Shown here piece by piece: positions 24,201-39,200 of a DNA stretch of 64,000 nucleotides. The stretch is from Pachypanchax playfairii (Eukaryota > Chordata > Actinopteri > Cyprinodontiformes > Aplocheilidae). Positions within the stretch are counted from its first letter, which is position 1; each line of letters begins with the position of its first letter. The stretch is from assembly GCA_006937955.1 (NCBI GenBank), contig SSNP01000290.1, positions 297,057 through 361,056 of the forward strand, read 5' to 3'. Position numbers and translations under genes: made by a program. The notes beneath the pieces were generated by a model. That model was not told the DNA's origin. It was given only the letters and a program-made list of their open reading frames with translations, and searched no databases.

Positions 24201-27200
24201 CTTTTATTTATGAGCTTGCTCTTTGCACCGTGACACCCCGCTCCCCTCCTTTCACGCCTCTGACTGTTGGAGCACACCTCCAGCAGTAAATATGTCACCG
24301 TGCAAGCAGCAGCTGCAGAAACTGTAAAGACCAACATCTGCACATTTTTCAGAGAGCTTCTGGTGTTCATGCACAAAACAGCAGAAATGACTATTTGAGG
24401 GGAGATTTAATGACCTAATATTAATCCTATGTCAGTTTTAGCTAAACTTATTGATTCATGTAATAATGCAGGTATGTAGGTAGAGCTTTGTTTTGCTAGT
24501 TTAGAGGATTAAACAGTTGCTTTGTGTGATCTGGTGTGTCTGCAGTAGGTATTTTTATTTAATTAGCATATTTAAAATTGCATGTCCTGTAATTTGACTG
24601 TTGTGCAGCTCTAGTTTGCATTACTACTTCTTCCATGTGCCTATTCATTCAGTAGTTTGAATAAACATCCTAAGCTCTTTGTTCTACTATCATTCTCATA
24701 AAAACTCGTTCTCAATTTATTCTCTAAAGTAGTAGAATGTGTAAAGGCTTTATTTCTGTTTTGTTTACATAAAAACACTGCAGGAGTTTGATCTTTATCT
24801 TCCGCTTTGATCTGAAGTGTGTTGAGGTTTTTGAATTGCAGTACACACAGGAACTCTAAAACCATTCAGATAATTAGCATTGAGCATCTCAGATTAGTGT
24901 AAATACTCTGCAACAAGTGACAGCCAAATGCAGCACAGAGAATTTGTAGTGCTTTTTATATATTTAACAAAAACAGAAAGTTTTTTTCTGGGTAATTTCA
25001 TCCAGTCATTCAGTGCTTCACACATACTGTGTTCCTGAACCTGTTTGTAAGTATAACTTGTTTGTTCCTGGAGCTGTCTGGATGCACATGTTTAAGTCTG
25101 GTCATTAGAGTGAGTGACATGAGGTATAATCATGCTGTGGCTGTTGTCTCAGAAGTCAAGTGCACTGCTGTAAACTTTCTGACACTTCCTGTATCCTCGC
25201 TCCTCTCCGCACTGAACTAGATGAAGGAAAATGACCCTTTAATCGTCATGACTCACAAATTGATTGAGAACTCTGCTCCGAGGCCTCAACTTTACAAGCA
25301 AGTAAGGCCAGCCGAAGGCTTTGCTCCGCCTCATCCTCACCAGTCGCTGTTGTTCTTTTTGGTCTGTGATGCAATGCTCCTCCCCCTGGTGTCTGAGCCT
25401 TCATGGCATCTTGAGAACGGTCTCTTTGTATCGTTTGTTATGCCAGCACTTCCCCATCCATTGCTTCTGATTGTGCTCTTATTAGAAGTCATGTTCACGT
25501 GGACATGACTTTAAAGTATCAAGATGTTTGTATGTGTGTGTCCTCAGATGTCAGTGAAATCCCTCCTTCATGTTCAGGATGTCTGTAGTTTCACTTGGAA
25601 GTTGATCCTTGTTGATAAAACACCCGAGTAGCCGTGGGCTTGATTTAAAGGCCTCGGTTATGGTTGCAGCTTTATCACTGTAGCTGCAGAGGATGTAGGT
25701 CTTCCTCATTTTTCTTTTACTTTTCACCCCAGTTAAAGGATTTGCCACTTTTCAGTCTAGTTTTAGGGCCCCCTCACTCTGGATGATGATCTTACTACAC
25801 TCTCTAAGACCAATGTTCAGTGTGAAGGCATCAGAGTACTCACCAAATTTGTTTGTGCCAGCTGTTTTTTACGTCTTCTCTATCCAGTGTCTCACTAGGC
25901 TCTGTGTGTCTGCAGAGAGTTCCCACGGCCATCCTAACACACACCAATGATCACACCAAGCCCACACCCTGGCCCAGTTCTTTCAGACCGCATCAGGTTG
26001 CAGCTCCTTGCTACTAAATCAAGCCACATTAGAAAGACACCACCGCGTGATTGGGTCGTAGCCTAGAGAAGAGGCCAGTTCTACTTCAAAAGGTCCACCA
26101 CCAGCCATGCCAGTGTTCATGGGGCCCCTGTCATGGATACATGGTCCCCACACTCCCCCACGCTCCACCCTGGACAATGATAAACCTCTACAACCTCAAT
26201 ACAGATGTTTTGAGCTTTCTCTAAAACTGTTATGGACCTGCTACTCTTTCACATATAAAAGGGAGCTCACTGTGTTTTAATGAGCCCAAATACCTCATCT
26301 AAGTCTTCATCCAGTGAGATGGGGTCTTACCATTTAGTTTGAGTCAGCAGGTTGATGCTTTCACAACAGCTTTAAAGCTCAATAAAATACAACTTTTCCA
26401 TATTTAGCGTTCAGACTGCTTGACTGTCCCTCTGTAGTTCAGTATTCAGGTCACAGCTGTGTCATTTTCATGCTTATTCTCTGCAGGTTAGTCACTGTTC
26501 AGATTTAAGTATTACTGGTTTAGTAACTGACATGCAGTTGTTAAATACTGTCAAATGTGATTAGGCCCCAGAGGCATACTCATGAATTCTGGGTAAACCT
26601 AATCTTCCTCTTCACCTGTCTTCACTTCTTCCTCCTCACCTCTTGTCGTTCTGCTGATGAGCTCTGTAAAGGGGGTTGGCTTGTAGATGATGATGATGAT
26701 GGCCATTACACTTCGCCATCTCTGTGACCCTTATGTGTTAAAGTGCTGCCTGCACCCATTCATAGGCTGCTTTTCCACCTCTTCAACAGAGCCAGAAATC
26801 TGTCTGCCTCCTCTTCCTCCTCCTCCTCATGTCACTTGTAGTCCACACAACACCACAGTGAAGCTGTGGGAGCGTCTGCATGTTCTGTGTGGAATGCCAT
26901 GTGGTTCTTATTGCTTTACGTGGTTCTGCTGAGAACAAGCGTGTAAGAATGCAGGCGTGAATGTGAAATGTAGCTGGAGTCTCAAAGTATTTGGGCAGTG
27001 ACTTATTTTCTGTTTTTTTTATTCTTCTGTCACTTTTGATTTGAAAATAAATGCCAGCTTTAAGGGTAAAATACCAACTCTGTGCGTCAGTTCGATTTGT
27101 GTTATTGCTACTATGATTATATCATCTGAGATGCTACTCGACTGTTTCTTTTAAAGCAGTAAAAAACTTTAAGCTACAGTTTTGAAACTTGTATAAGTGG

Positions 27201-30200
27201 ATACTCTCCAAAAAACATGTTCAGCTTCATATTAGACACTCTGGACCCTCCTCTGGCCTTACAATAGACTAAATAACTTCAGTAATTCAGGTCTCAGCCG
27301 GAAGTGGTGTTCTGGTGATTTATGCTGCCCTGTAGAAAAATGCCGCCATAGTATGAAATGACAACTTCTTTCATAAAGAGATTTCATTCAAAGTTTATAC
27401 AGTATTGTTGTTTATGGCGAGTGTGTCCTGTTAGTTAAGCATATTTTTATGATCCTCTCCTGATATTTTCTATATAAAAGCCCTCTGGGTCCTTATTGGC
27501 CATTGTTGGGTTCCTTCTCCTCTGGGTTTGTCCAAACATTTGCCTGTTGCTCTGACAATGCAAAGAAAGTAAAAATAACATGATATTTAGTGTTTCTGTC
27601 CTGGGAGAATTTATTTAATAGGTAAAATGTATTTATGGAAAAATATAGAAACAAAAATAAACAATAAATCTGTTTATTGAAGTCAAGACTGTAGAATGGC
27701 ACATTTGCAGAAGGAATCGGTAGCACATCTCAAAATGTAGCATATATCAACAGAACACCGGTTTGAGCAACGGCCGTATGAGGTGCACGGATGAAGAAAA
27801 GTTATTTAGTACTTTTTTAAGAACATGTCGAAGCAAAAACTTCCCAGTGTACAAGAGAAACATAAGAAAAACCTTTATCACTCCCTCAAAATTGGAAATG
27901 AACAAGAAAGCTGTGGAATAGTTTTTAGTATCACAAGGTGATACAGAAAGAAATACTGTATTTGTAAGAGGTTTGTAGTACGTTACTGTGTACAACATGT
28001 CGTTAACAACTGAGAATAGAAACCAAATTACTGTGCACAGTTAAATGGTAGCTGGAAGGTGGATTAATGTTGGCATCTTAATTTTCAAGGTATTTTCTAG
28101 TTTTACATATAATTTGGGCTCAAGCATAAAAAACACAAATATTTCACTGTCACAATATTTGTGGGCTGTTTGTTCTAGGCGAGTGGGAGAATGAATGTGT
28201 GATATGCTCTTTTTTTTTTTTTACTTTTTTGGAAACATGGGATCCAATGCAGCTGAAATAACATCTCCTGTTTAAAAAGCACCACAACAAGTAAAAATAA
28301 GAGTTTCATACCCATTTAAACAGACAGTGGATCTAATGATAATAGAAACTAGTGTAGAATCCTGTGCATTTTGATTTTGGTAGATAAAGTAAGTAAATGT
28401 ATATTTTTTAAATCTGACTTTATCACAGGCCATGTTGGTGTTCTTGGTTTAATCCAACAAAAACATAAGCAGAGTTTTTGGAATAGATTCTGAGCATTAG
28501 CTGTTTATTGATGGGAGTTTTGGCTCTTTGCAACCAATCAGCTCCTTATTTAATTCTGCTGGTGTGTCATTTACAAATGACTCTGCGTTTCATACATGCA
28601 ACCAGTCAGAAATAAGAAGCTTGGACTACAGCATTAGGTTATAAAAGGGTTGTTGTACAGTCTGTCGAATGACTTCTTAGACGTAATGATGGACAATGTT
28701 TTTTCATCCAGTGAAGCCAAATTGACCTTTCGTCAAGCCCCACCCCCTTAGTTACTGTTGCTACGTCCAACAAACATGACCAGCAAGACTGATTACCATG
28801 ACTGGGAAAGGTATTTCCATGTGTCAGGGATCTTTTCTGGAGCAAAACCTTTGCGACATCCTCCAAATCTCAGCCCTGTCATCCCCTAGAGCCAGCGGTA
28901 ATCCCGAGCCGGCTCACGCTCATCCACAGGTGGACCGTGTCACCCCTCGGGAGCGCTGAGCAGCACTAAGCGCACCCTAACATTTAGTTAGTAGATGTAG
29001 GCGCTCCGCTTCACCATCTTGCTTGGAGTTGATGTTTGTCGAACCTGCTCACATAGTAACAGTTGTGTGATTGGACAATTGCCATTTGGGGGAGGGGCCA
29101 GCAAAAGGTCAATTATGTTGTACGCGTATGTTTGAAGCAAAAGCTGAAAGTCTCGACTCCTCGTCTGCAAATGATTCATTACGATTAAACCTATTGATGA
29201 ATGTTTGAATGCCAACCTGAAAAAAATTATCTGAAGTATTTAATTGCTTAGAAAAGTTGCCATTTTATTTACTTGGAGTGGGCGGGGCTTAAAACAGCCA
29301 TCTACTGGGGAGTACCGAGTTTGTCTTCAAAGTCTGCATTACATTTCTGTTTCTAATTTATTTTATGGGAAACTCCTAACAGACTGTACCACTACACCAC
29401 CCCTGTTTTATAACCTGGTGGTATAGTCCTTGAATTTTATTGCACTTGATTTGTTGCATGAGGGAGGAAAAAAAAATCAGCCCTGAGATGAACCGGTTCT
29501 CAGGTCTCACCAGAACATTGAGCTGGTTTGTTCAGAGATAGTTTTACATGCCTTCCGTTTCCAATAAAACCAAAGTGCTGTGCCGATGAAGACGTATGAC
29601 TTTGGAAATACAACATGAAGCACAAGAACCTTCAGCACATAGATCGTGTTCAGACTGGCTGCTTTTTCACAGCAGGTTTGTCGTGTATAGCATCTGATTT
29701 AGGGAAACGTGCACTCCAATTCAAGGATAAATCCTGCGGCTCAGTGTGAGAGCCTTCTAATGACACTGCATTAGATCTCCAGATCCTAAAGAGTATGTGC
29801 AGATTTGTTGTCTCTGTCTAACGTTCAGTCTGTCTTCACAGCTGAGTCCAGAAGACTACAGGGAACAAGCCTACACGTGTATGCCAGAGGAGTTGGACAC
29901 CGATGTAAGTTTAGTGTTGGACTCTTGTTTGGGGAGTCGTTCTGTTCAACTATGAAAAGTGATTTACAACGTTTTTATTGTTTCTTCTTCAGACCAAACT
30001 TAGCAGGTTGTGTGAGCAGGATAAAGTTGTGAGGACGCATGAAGAGAAACTTCAGCAGCTGTACAGAGAGAAGGTGAATAAACTGTATATTTATTGTTAC
30101 AATTTCATACTAAACATTGTTATAAATGCTGAGATTTTTAACCTGGGGAGACACAAAGTAAGACTTTTGAAAACAACACTTAAGGCTTTTAGAAGAGTTC

Positions 30201-33200
30201 AGGTTTTTGTCATTCCTGTTGAGATTTTAATCATCTAGTTTAAATGTGTCGTGTTCTATCAGCACACACTGGAGACGGCGCTTCTGTCGGCCAGTCAGGA
30301 GATCGAGATGGGTTCTGATGACCCGACCTCCATGCAGAGTGTCATCCAGCAGCGGGACCTGATGCAGAATGGCCTCCTCAGTACCTGCAGAGAGCTCTCC
30401 AGAATCAATGCTGTGAGTTTACAGTTTGTTCTGCAGACTCGCTCAGTAGACGCTGATCATTTCATTCCAAGGTGGGATTTTTTTGCCTGATTGTTTTTTT
30501 TTCACTCCCAAACAGGAGATGGCACGTGCATGTAGGGAGTATGACCAGCTGGAGGCAGATGTGACTTTAGCTAAAAACAACCTGCTGGAGCAGCTAGAGG
30601 CACTGGGAAGCCCAGAGGTACCAACTTCATTTTGCAGAACATCTGCTGGTTAAGAACTTTAGGGTGGTTACCTCCCAAAAAAATACTTTTTTAAAACATA
30701 TTTTATGCTGATACTGAGAGCATTAAATGAGTGATTAATGGTTGTGGTGCAGGTGTTAATTAGGTCTGTATTTTATCTTGTTCTTCATCGTGGTAGAGCT
30801 GCACAGTCCGAGACGAACAGTTTTAACTGTTATTTCTGGATTAGCGTGAGTCAGAGCTAATGTTCATTCACAGCAGAGATGTCAGTCTGCATGAAGTCTG
30901 GGCATTCGCCTCTCACAAGCCTTTCATTAGTCAGAAGGAATAATTATGTGGCTGGTTCTCCTTCCTCCTTCAGGTTTCTTCCATCACCTGTTTGTCCACT
31001 TCAGCTCAGACTGTTTCTTTTTTTTCTGATGTTTAATGTTTTAGGCTATTTTTTCCTCACTGACTGAAGAAACTTGATCCACGTCTACACAGATCTTTTT
31101 TTCTTCTTCTACGCGGCCATTTAAAGCATTACACTCAGAATTATAACAGAGTTTTTATTTTTCCATGCACACTCAGACGGAGCCTCCCAGTCAGCAGCAC
31201 GTGCACATCCAGAAGGAGCTCTGGAGGATTCAAGATGTCATGGAGGCCCTCAATAAACATAAAGCCCAAAGAAATGCTGTTGATGGGATGGGAATGTACG
31301 GCCCCAAAACTAACTTCAGTATGCACAAGAATGAGGTGAGGTGCCTCAGAGGAAGAAATGAAACAGTACTTATATTCTCCAACGTTGAAACAGTAAATGA
31401 ATCATTCAAAGAACAGAAGAAAGATCAAGTTTGATTAAACATTTAACTTCAGAGTTCATTTATCATATATGTTTCTTTTCCCTTGTTTCTCACAGACTAA
31501 TGAATTTAAATCATCATTAGCTGTCAGATGTATCGGATCATAAAACACAGGTTTCAGTTTGATGTAGTGAGGCTGCGAGAAGCGTTTATGGTTGCTAGTA
31601 TCTTACCTGCAGCACACTTCGATCTCTGTTTAGGAAAATCAAGTTTATGTCTTAGAAAAAAGCTCATTTAAGATCAGATTTCTGTCATTCTAGCAGTTTG
31701 AGCAAGCAAATATTTTTACACCTTGTTGCCTTTTTTGGTTGTAACTGTTTCCTCAAACAAAGTTCATGTTGCTCAGCAAAACAGCAGAGGCTGCTGAACA
31801 TGTCCGGTCATGAATCAACCAGCTCACAGTCTAATCTCAAAGCCCCTAGGAGACGGTCATGAGGGACTTTGTTTTTTTTAAAACCTTTTTGTGGGAAGAT
31901 AAGAGAAAATCTGATTGGGCCACATCAAAAAAGGAAAATGATTCTCAGTGAAAGAGTAGACGCGACTCAGCTACCTCTTCATAGTTAGCTTAGCAAAATG
32001 TTTGATTTAGGAAACCAGCAACAATTTAAACAACCAGCTCGCAAGAAAGCTGCAGGGTATAAAATAACTTGGTATATTGTTCACTAGAGCTGCTGGTAAA
32101 ATTTTTGGGTTGTTTGAGATTTACTCGACTGTTTTATAAAACAATTTAAAAAAAAACTTGTCCCTGTTTCTCCAAAGTAAGATCTCAGACCTCCGCCTGC
32201 TGGTACGTGGTGAGATTCTGACTTCAAACACAGTTGCAGCTGCACAGGTTCCTTTATCAACATCTCTTTCAGTGATGTGCATGAGAAGCTAAGACTAAAA
32301 CAGATTTTTGCTCTAGTGAACCTCTTGAGAAAAGTGTCAGTCAGGCGGTCACAACATATGGAGCTCTCTCTCGAGCTAATCAGCTGGTCAGCTCATCCTT
32401 TGGGCCAAAATCACTCTGTACCAGATGGTTGATGTCCTGATCCTGCACGGTGGCACCATGTGTCACCTTGCTTCCTGTCCTGTAATGCCCTGTGTAATCC
32501 CCCCCAGGAGGAGGACTCGGTACCCCCACGGCCGCCCCTACCCCATTCCTACGAGCCCAACCCCCCCACCGTGCCCCCTCTGCCCTCTCATGCCGGTGCG
32601 CGCCCCTCATCGCTCCACAAGCAAGAGGACAGGAAGGCCAACCACAGGAATAGCACGCACAGCGTAAGCTTGTTGACCTGTTGGCCTCGTGGTTGACCCC
32701 GCCTTCAGTTGCTTCATCACGTCATAACTCACTGTGATGTGTGTCAGTTGTTTTTATTCAACAAACTCCCATGACTTTTTATTTATTTCAGTTAAGTAAA
32801 AAAAAAAACATCTTGTATTCCTCCTTCTTTTGGCTTTATTTCCTTTTTATTTATTTATTTATTTACCTATTGTTTGTGTATTAAACCATATTTATATGTG
32901 AATGTTCCTGCCTGCTGCTTCCTTTTTGTTTAACTCCAACGATACAGCTGTTTACATAACCTTTTTGTTGTGGCATTGCACGATGTTGTAAATGTCAGTG
33001 TGCTACTTAACCACGTGTGCTTGTATGAGGGCCGCTGTTCACGTGTGTTAACCTCTTATTTGATTGCAGGGTCCCGACTACAGGCTGTACAAGAGTGAAC
33101 CCGAACTCACCACGGTGACCGAAGTGGATGAGAGTAATGGAGAGGACAGATCTGAACACGCAGCTGATAGAGAACATGCTGGAAACAAAGGTGCATTTCA

Positions 33201-36200
33201 GTTAAAGAATTTTGTTTTAGTGTTTTTTTTTTTAAACTTGTTCCAGCATGAAAAAATTTTAAAACATCACATGTAACAACAACTTTAATGGCAGATTAAA
33301 TGTTTGTGATGCTTCAGAACCTCGTTGCCTTCTTCAGCCGATCCTTCATATGACTTTAATACATAAATAAGTTGATCAGTAGTAACGAAGTGGGTTCACC
33401 AGCACATCAGCATGTAACACTGTCGGGTGTTTTTGGTGTTGTTTCACAGCAGCGTTACAGCTCCACATACAGGGCCGGAGTGGTTACTGCAGAGTTTTAG
33501 GACATATTTGTGTGGTTCACAGTTCTACAAACTGCACAGTGTCTGCAGTGATACTTTTAGAAATGCCAAATAACATTTAATAGACACACTTTAATCAATC
33601 TGGGTTTGTTGTTGTGCTTAAAGTTTTGTGACTTGTACAAATTTTACAGCTTATGAGAGTTTTCATTTTATTAATTTGACAAAATTTGGGTTACACATTC
33701 CAAAAAATAAACTTGGATTGAATTTATTGATCAGTGTTACAGTCGTTACCACTTTGCAGAACTTTTCTATATTGTATTGATTCTCTGTGTAGTTACTCAT
33801 AGACCTCTCGTGTCTTTGGCTCAGGCATGTCATACCCAGTCGGTATCGTCCCACCCAGAACCAAATCTCCAGTGCCTGAGTCGTCGTCTATAGCATCATA
33901 TGTAACATTAAGGAAGAGCAAGAAGCCCGACCCGAGGACGGTGAGTCACTACACCTGCAATAGTTACGGTGAAGACTGTTACCTGTGAGACAATCATAAA
34001 ACATTTTTTCTTTGTATGATTCTGTAAACATCAGATTTCACATTATTATCTCAGACCGATATCAGTATTTCTAATATCAGAGCCAATATTTAGAGCTGAT
34101 GGGCAATATGTGCTGCCGATATGTTCGGCTAATATCTCGGCATTTTCTATTCATTTGATTGCTAAAATGTGACACTAATTTGACCAAATTTTCCATTTTA
34201 ATTTTCTGTGCTGAACATAATTAAAATTAAACATCTAACCAAAGTTAAACAAATCAAATTAACCAATTAATAAATAAAACAAATGAAAAATAAAAAAGAT
34301 CAAATCAGTTGAAAAACTTTAAACTTTTTATTTAGGATTTTCAGCAACGTAAATATACATTTAAATGAAACAAACAGAACTTTTGAAAATAAATAACAAT
34401 CAAACTGGAAAATACCAAAAGTATATAAAAACAGAGTAAGTATAATTTTTTAAAAACAACAACAACCTGTAAAACCACTCCAGCAACATCTGAATCTTAA
34501 ATCTGTTTGTGCAAATAATTTGTAACTTTAAATGAAACATGAATTTTCTTAGCAGCAGGATCATAAAAACATGTAAACATTACTGAACTACATCGGCTCT
34601 ACCAAACAGAGTTATCAGCACATGTTGATATATAGAAACAGTGCGACTGTGTTTACTCTCTTGACTGAGTGTAACATCCGTGTTTCTTTGTGGTCGTGCT
34701 GTGACTCACTCTCAGACCAGGCACTCGTAAAATCAGTGCCAAATGTTGTTTATACAGTTTTCAGCCTCAAACACTATCATCTAACTTACACTAACCGTGT
34801 CATTAGTGGTACCATGTTGTAGGGTGTGTCCTTTTTTTAGAGTCTGCGTGAGTGTGTGTATGACTGAACGGAGGAGATCAGCTCCTCGGGCTCTGTCCAC
34901 ATCTGCCAGTCCTCCAGCAGGACACAGAATTAACCCCCCCCCCGCCCCCCCCCCAAGGCTCTTCGAGTGCAGCCATGTGTGCCAGCTGGACTGTGTGAGC
35001 TTTTGTTCAGGGAAAGTGAACAATAATGAGCCATTAAACTAGAAGGGAAGTCGTTTGCAGAAACACACTTTAAAAGATGTTCTCTTTATATTTATGTGTT
35101 TGATTTATTGTATTTTGAATAACTTCTATGATGTCTCTTGCTTTCAAGATGAGCGTTTTGTTTTCTATTAATTAATTGGTGTTGCTTTTTTATGACAGGC
35201 AGCATATAAATAAACATGTTCTTTCCTTCCTGTCTCTGGTTAGGAACGTCCGCGCAGCGCCGTGGAGCAGCAGCTGTGTTCTGTGGAGGGCAGCCGGCCC
35301 AGAATGAGTGTAGAGGAGCAGATGGAAAGGATCCGACGCCACCAGCAAGGTTCCCTCAGGGAGAGAAAAAAGGCACTAAGCGTTAGGGGTGGCAGCCAGG
35401 AGAACACGCCCTCTCGCAGTCACTCATTCACTAAAGAAAATCACTTCCGCAGCATGCAGGTACTCGATAGCTGACAGTAGGTATCTGTTAAAATCAAAGC
35501 CTGTCACGACATTTCACATTTTGAATTTGTTTATTTTAGACCCAAATGAGACGCAGAGATGAGTTGATGAGCAACGACATCGAGGAGCTGGAGGCGTCTC
35601 TGAGACACCAGGAGGTGGTGAGGGAGCAGGAGACGCCTGCAGAGGAGATCGCTCGTCTCAAGGAGTCCTCGCAGGCTGATCATTTTAATCTGGACCGAGA
35701 GGTAAGGAGCAGCAGCTTCCTGTCAGACTCATCTGTCTGCTGTCGTACGAAGAAATCTCTCCCACTCTATATATCTACTTGTTTTTATTCTTTCTGCTGT
35801 AGTTTCTGTTCAGCATGTTTTTTATTTGTGCTAAATAACTCATGAATACAAAATACACGTCATGTGCCTCGTTTCAGCTCTCTGTGCCTGACAAAGTTCT
35901 GATTCCTGAGCGTTACATCGAGTCTGACCCGGAGGAACCTCTGAGTCCCGAGCAGGAGGCTGATAAACAGAGAAAAGTTGACCGCATTAAAGCACTTATA
36001 GCAAAAAACAGGTAAATATTCACACATTTGATTTACATGCATCAACACTGTTATGTGCAGTTGACTCCATGCAGGAAGTTCTGTTTAGAGATGCAGAGCA
36101 AGTTTGGGGTGGATGGCGTCACTTTCTGCTTGTTCTGCTCACGTACACCATTTTGTTAGTGATGCAGAAAACTTCTCCTTTAAGCCACTGTGATGTTTTA

Positions 36201-39200
36201 CTCTAATCAACATTCCCCTTCAGTACCTATTTAGAAATAGTTAAACTTTAATGATTTAAAGGACAACATGAAATATAAACACTTCTTAACTCAATCAGTG
36301 CCGTAGACGTCTATAGACGTCAAAGAACATCTGAACGCTCAATGCCATAGACGTCTTGATGTCTTTTTTAACAGGGCATTAGAGAACGGTCATGCCCAGC
36401 TTGTCAGAAAATATCATGCCTCTAAAGGAAGCACAAGTTGTTCTTACCTGTGTGTGGCGATGAAACGTTATGTGGTCATGTAGAAGTTAATCCATGAAAG
36501 CAGAGAGGGTTTTGGGAAACCTCTCAGTGTAATGCAGGGTGCAAAGCGGGAAAACATACGCAGCTCACATTAAAACTAAGTCTGTGTCGTGGTTACAAAA
36601 GAAAAATGACAACAATCAACCCGGGTCGCCTCGATCACACATATTTTATCCTAGTCAGAGACCTTCATTTTAGCAGACGTCACATGATTTTAGACCTCAA
36701 GTTGTCAGAGGACTAATTTCCATCTAGACCAACCAGGAAGTAAAACTAAAACAATGTTTATTAGTGTCAAAGACACTTTTATGCCTGATGTGTCTCTTTT
36801 CACTAAAAGCCAGTTTTCTCCACTTTTTGTTTTGAGACTGGTGAATTTTGATGAGAGTTGCTCTTTTCTACTGCAGATTACTAAATGACAGAAAAGGGTA
36901 GAAACAATTGTTTTTTGCTGTTGAAAGAAGAAAGACTAATCTTTCTGATGGTGGTTTCAGAATTCACATAAAGGAAAAAATATTCTGTGGGGCCTTCAAA
37001 ATCAGTAAAAATGCTCAATATCTCTGGCACTGAGGGGGATAGAAATCCAAAAGTGGCTGGCACTGAATAAGTAAAAAATTTAAAACATAAAAAAATCCAG
37101 TGTGATCAATAATACGTTATTCTACCCTAAATGAAGAAATATCAGGGTTTGAATCTGCTGAAGAGGCTGAAATGGCATTTCACAATCCACACGTGATTCT
37201 GTCTTTGTCACTGTGTAGGATGATTAGTAGTGAGGGGCAGCATTGGGACGGCGGGAGGAAACCTATGGACTCTACACACGGGAGGCGACATCACCTCAAT
37301 TTATTTCAATGAGACATGCGCGACAAAGCGATGATCCCAAGTCAAATGCAAAAATCGTGCATGTGAAATTTTGTGCTCGTGCGTGTATTGTGCACATGGA
37401 GGCCTGCAACATAACCCCAAAAAGTTGAGAAAATTTAAACTTTTCATCTCTGTCGCTCAGACAAGGACCAATCAGCAGAGGTTTCACTGACTGACCAATG
37501 AGCTGACGGGATGTTGCTCGGTCATCTCACTAAATGATGGTATTCACCGTTTGTTGTCCTTGTTTTTCGTGCAGGATGAACCCATTTACGTCTTTTTTTC
37601 ACGTATATACACTCTCACATAAACAAACAATGAAATATTCCCACTAGAGCCATCAAATTGTTATTGCTTTTGATTGTTACTGCTGCCATTAACTGTTTCT
37701 CTGTTTATCTTTCTATAGACATGACGACTGGCCAAAATCCATCTGTGTTTTTCTGTGTCTCTTTCCTGTCAGCTCAGACTCCAGTCGGCTAAGGCAGAAG
37801 GCCGCCCATCCTGAGCCGGGTTCTGCTAGAGGTTTCTTCCTGTTAAAAGGGAGTCGTTCCTTTCCACTGTCGCCAATCGTGCTGCTCAGGATGGGGGATT
37901 GTGCTGAAATAACAATTCAGCCCAATCGGCTGGTTCCTTAAATAGAAAATGTTTTATTATTAATTGGTTGATTTTTCTGTGAAGTGCCTTGAAATGACTT
38001 TGTCATGAACTGGCGCTTTATAAATAAATAAACTTGAAACTTTTGTCTCTTGTATAGAAAAGTCAGAAGGAAGATTTCACTTTACTCCAGAAAACTCTTG
38101 TGACACTTCATATCTAGCTTTTTTCACTCCTGAACTGCTTTGTTACCCAAAAATTCCTTCCAATCTGACAGCCAATCAAAACCACAGAAGACTCACTATT
38201 CGCCCTGGAACAGAGCACGTCGCTGGCTTGCGTCGCCGGTTACTGCCGCTTCCTGTGTGTCGGGCTCATAATGCTGCATTTTTTTTATCTTTGCATCAAA
38301 ACCTTTTGCTATTGCTACTTCTGTAGATTCATATTCATTCAGTTGTGTTATAATTTTCCTAACTGTTATATCATGTGCCACCCCCTCCCCCCAACCCTAT
38401 ATGTGTGTGTGTTTCTTACAGCATGCCAAATGTGCTACCTAGTTTGGCTTTAAGCCCAGAGGATGAGAATGAAGAGGAGGTTACGGTCCAGGAGAAAGAG
38501 AAGATGATTAATATCTCCTACGAGCTGGCAGCAGAGGCCTCCAAGCGCAGCAAGCTGGTAGCAGGTAGGTCTCTGGGGGCGGAGCCAGGAGGACATGCAG
38601 GATGTATCAGAAGCATGAGCTTCACTGTTTCTTTCTGTTATGTGCTCATTTAATGATTAATAAGTCGTCTCACTGGTTCTTTTTTCTAATTTCTTCGTGC
38701 TTGAGTGTTCAACTTGTTGCTGTTTTGTTACAGTGAGAAGCCTGTCGACCTCTTCCCCCCCCCATCTGCAGTCTCCCACCACACCCCCCCAGCTCACTGA
38801 TGGCTCTCATTTCATGTGTGTGTAGTAGCACCAGTAAGGCCCTTCATCATCATGTTTCCTTCACATTGCTGTAGTGTTTCACTTTAGTCTCCAATGCGCT
38901 CTGAGTAATTGTCCAGGAATGAAACGGTTACCAGGTTTAATAGTTTCCATGGTAACCTTTAAAATGAATTGCATATCACGATCCAATTACAGGTTTATCA
39001 TGCCAGATCTTTCAGGTGTTGAAGTTTTCTTATGATAAAAACCATGAGGGCCTGAAAATGTGCTTGACAAAAATGATGAAAAGTAAAAATACATTCAGTC
39101 ATGTGGACGTGATGCAGTTTCCTGCTCTGGTCATGTGATCATTTCAGTATAGAATTGAACTTTTACTCATTTCAACACATTTTTACAATAACAACAAATA

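Noticed and set aside
26985..27070. Solo Tc1-like end (CAAAGTATTTGGGCAGTGAC)
   Set aside because: Only one short end-like motif, no inverted partner or transposase text nearby.
38375..38653. 92-codon frame with own ATG
   Set aside because: Only 38422-38564 is coding, as an internal plekha5 exon; the rest is intron.
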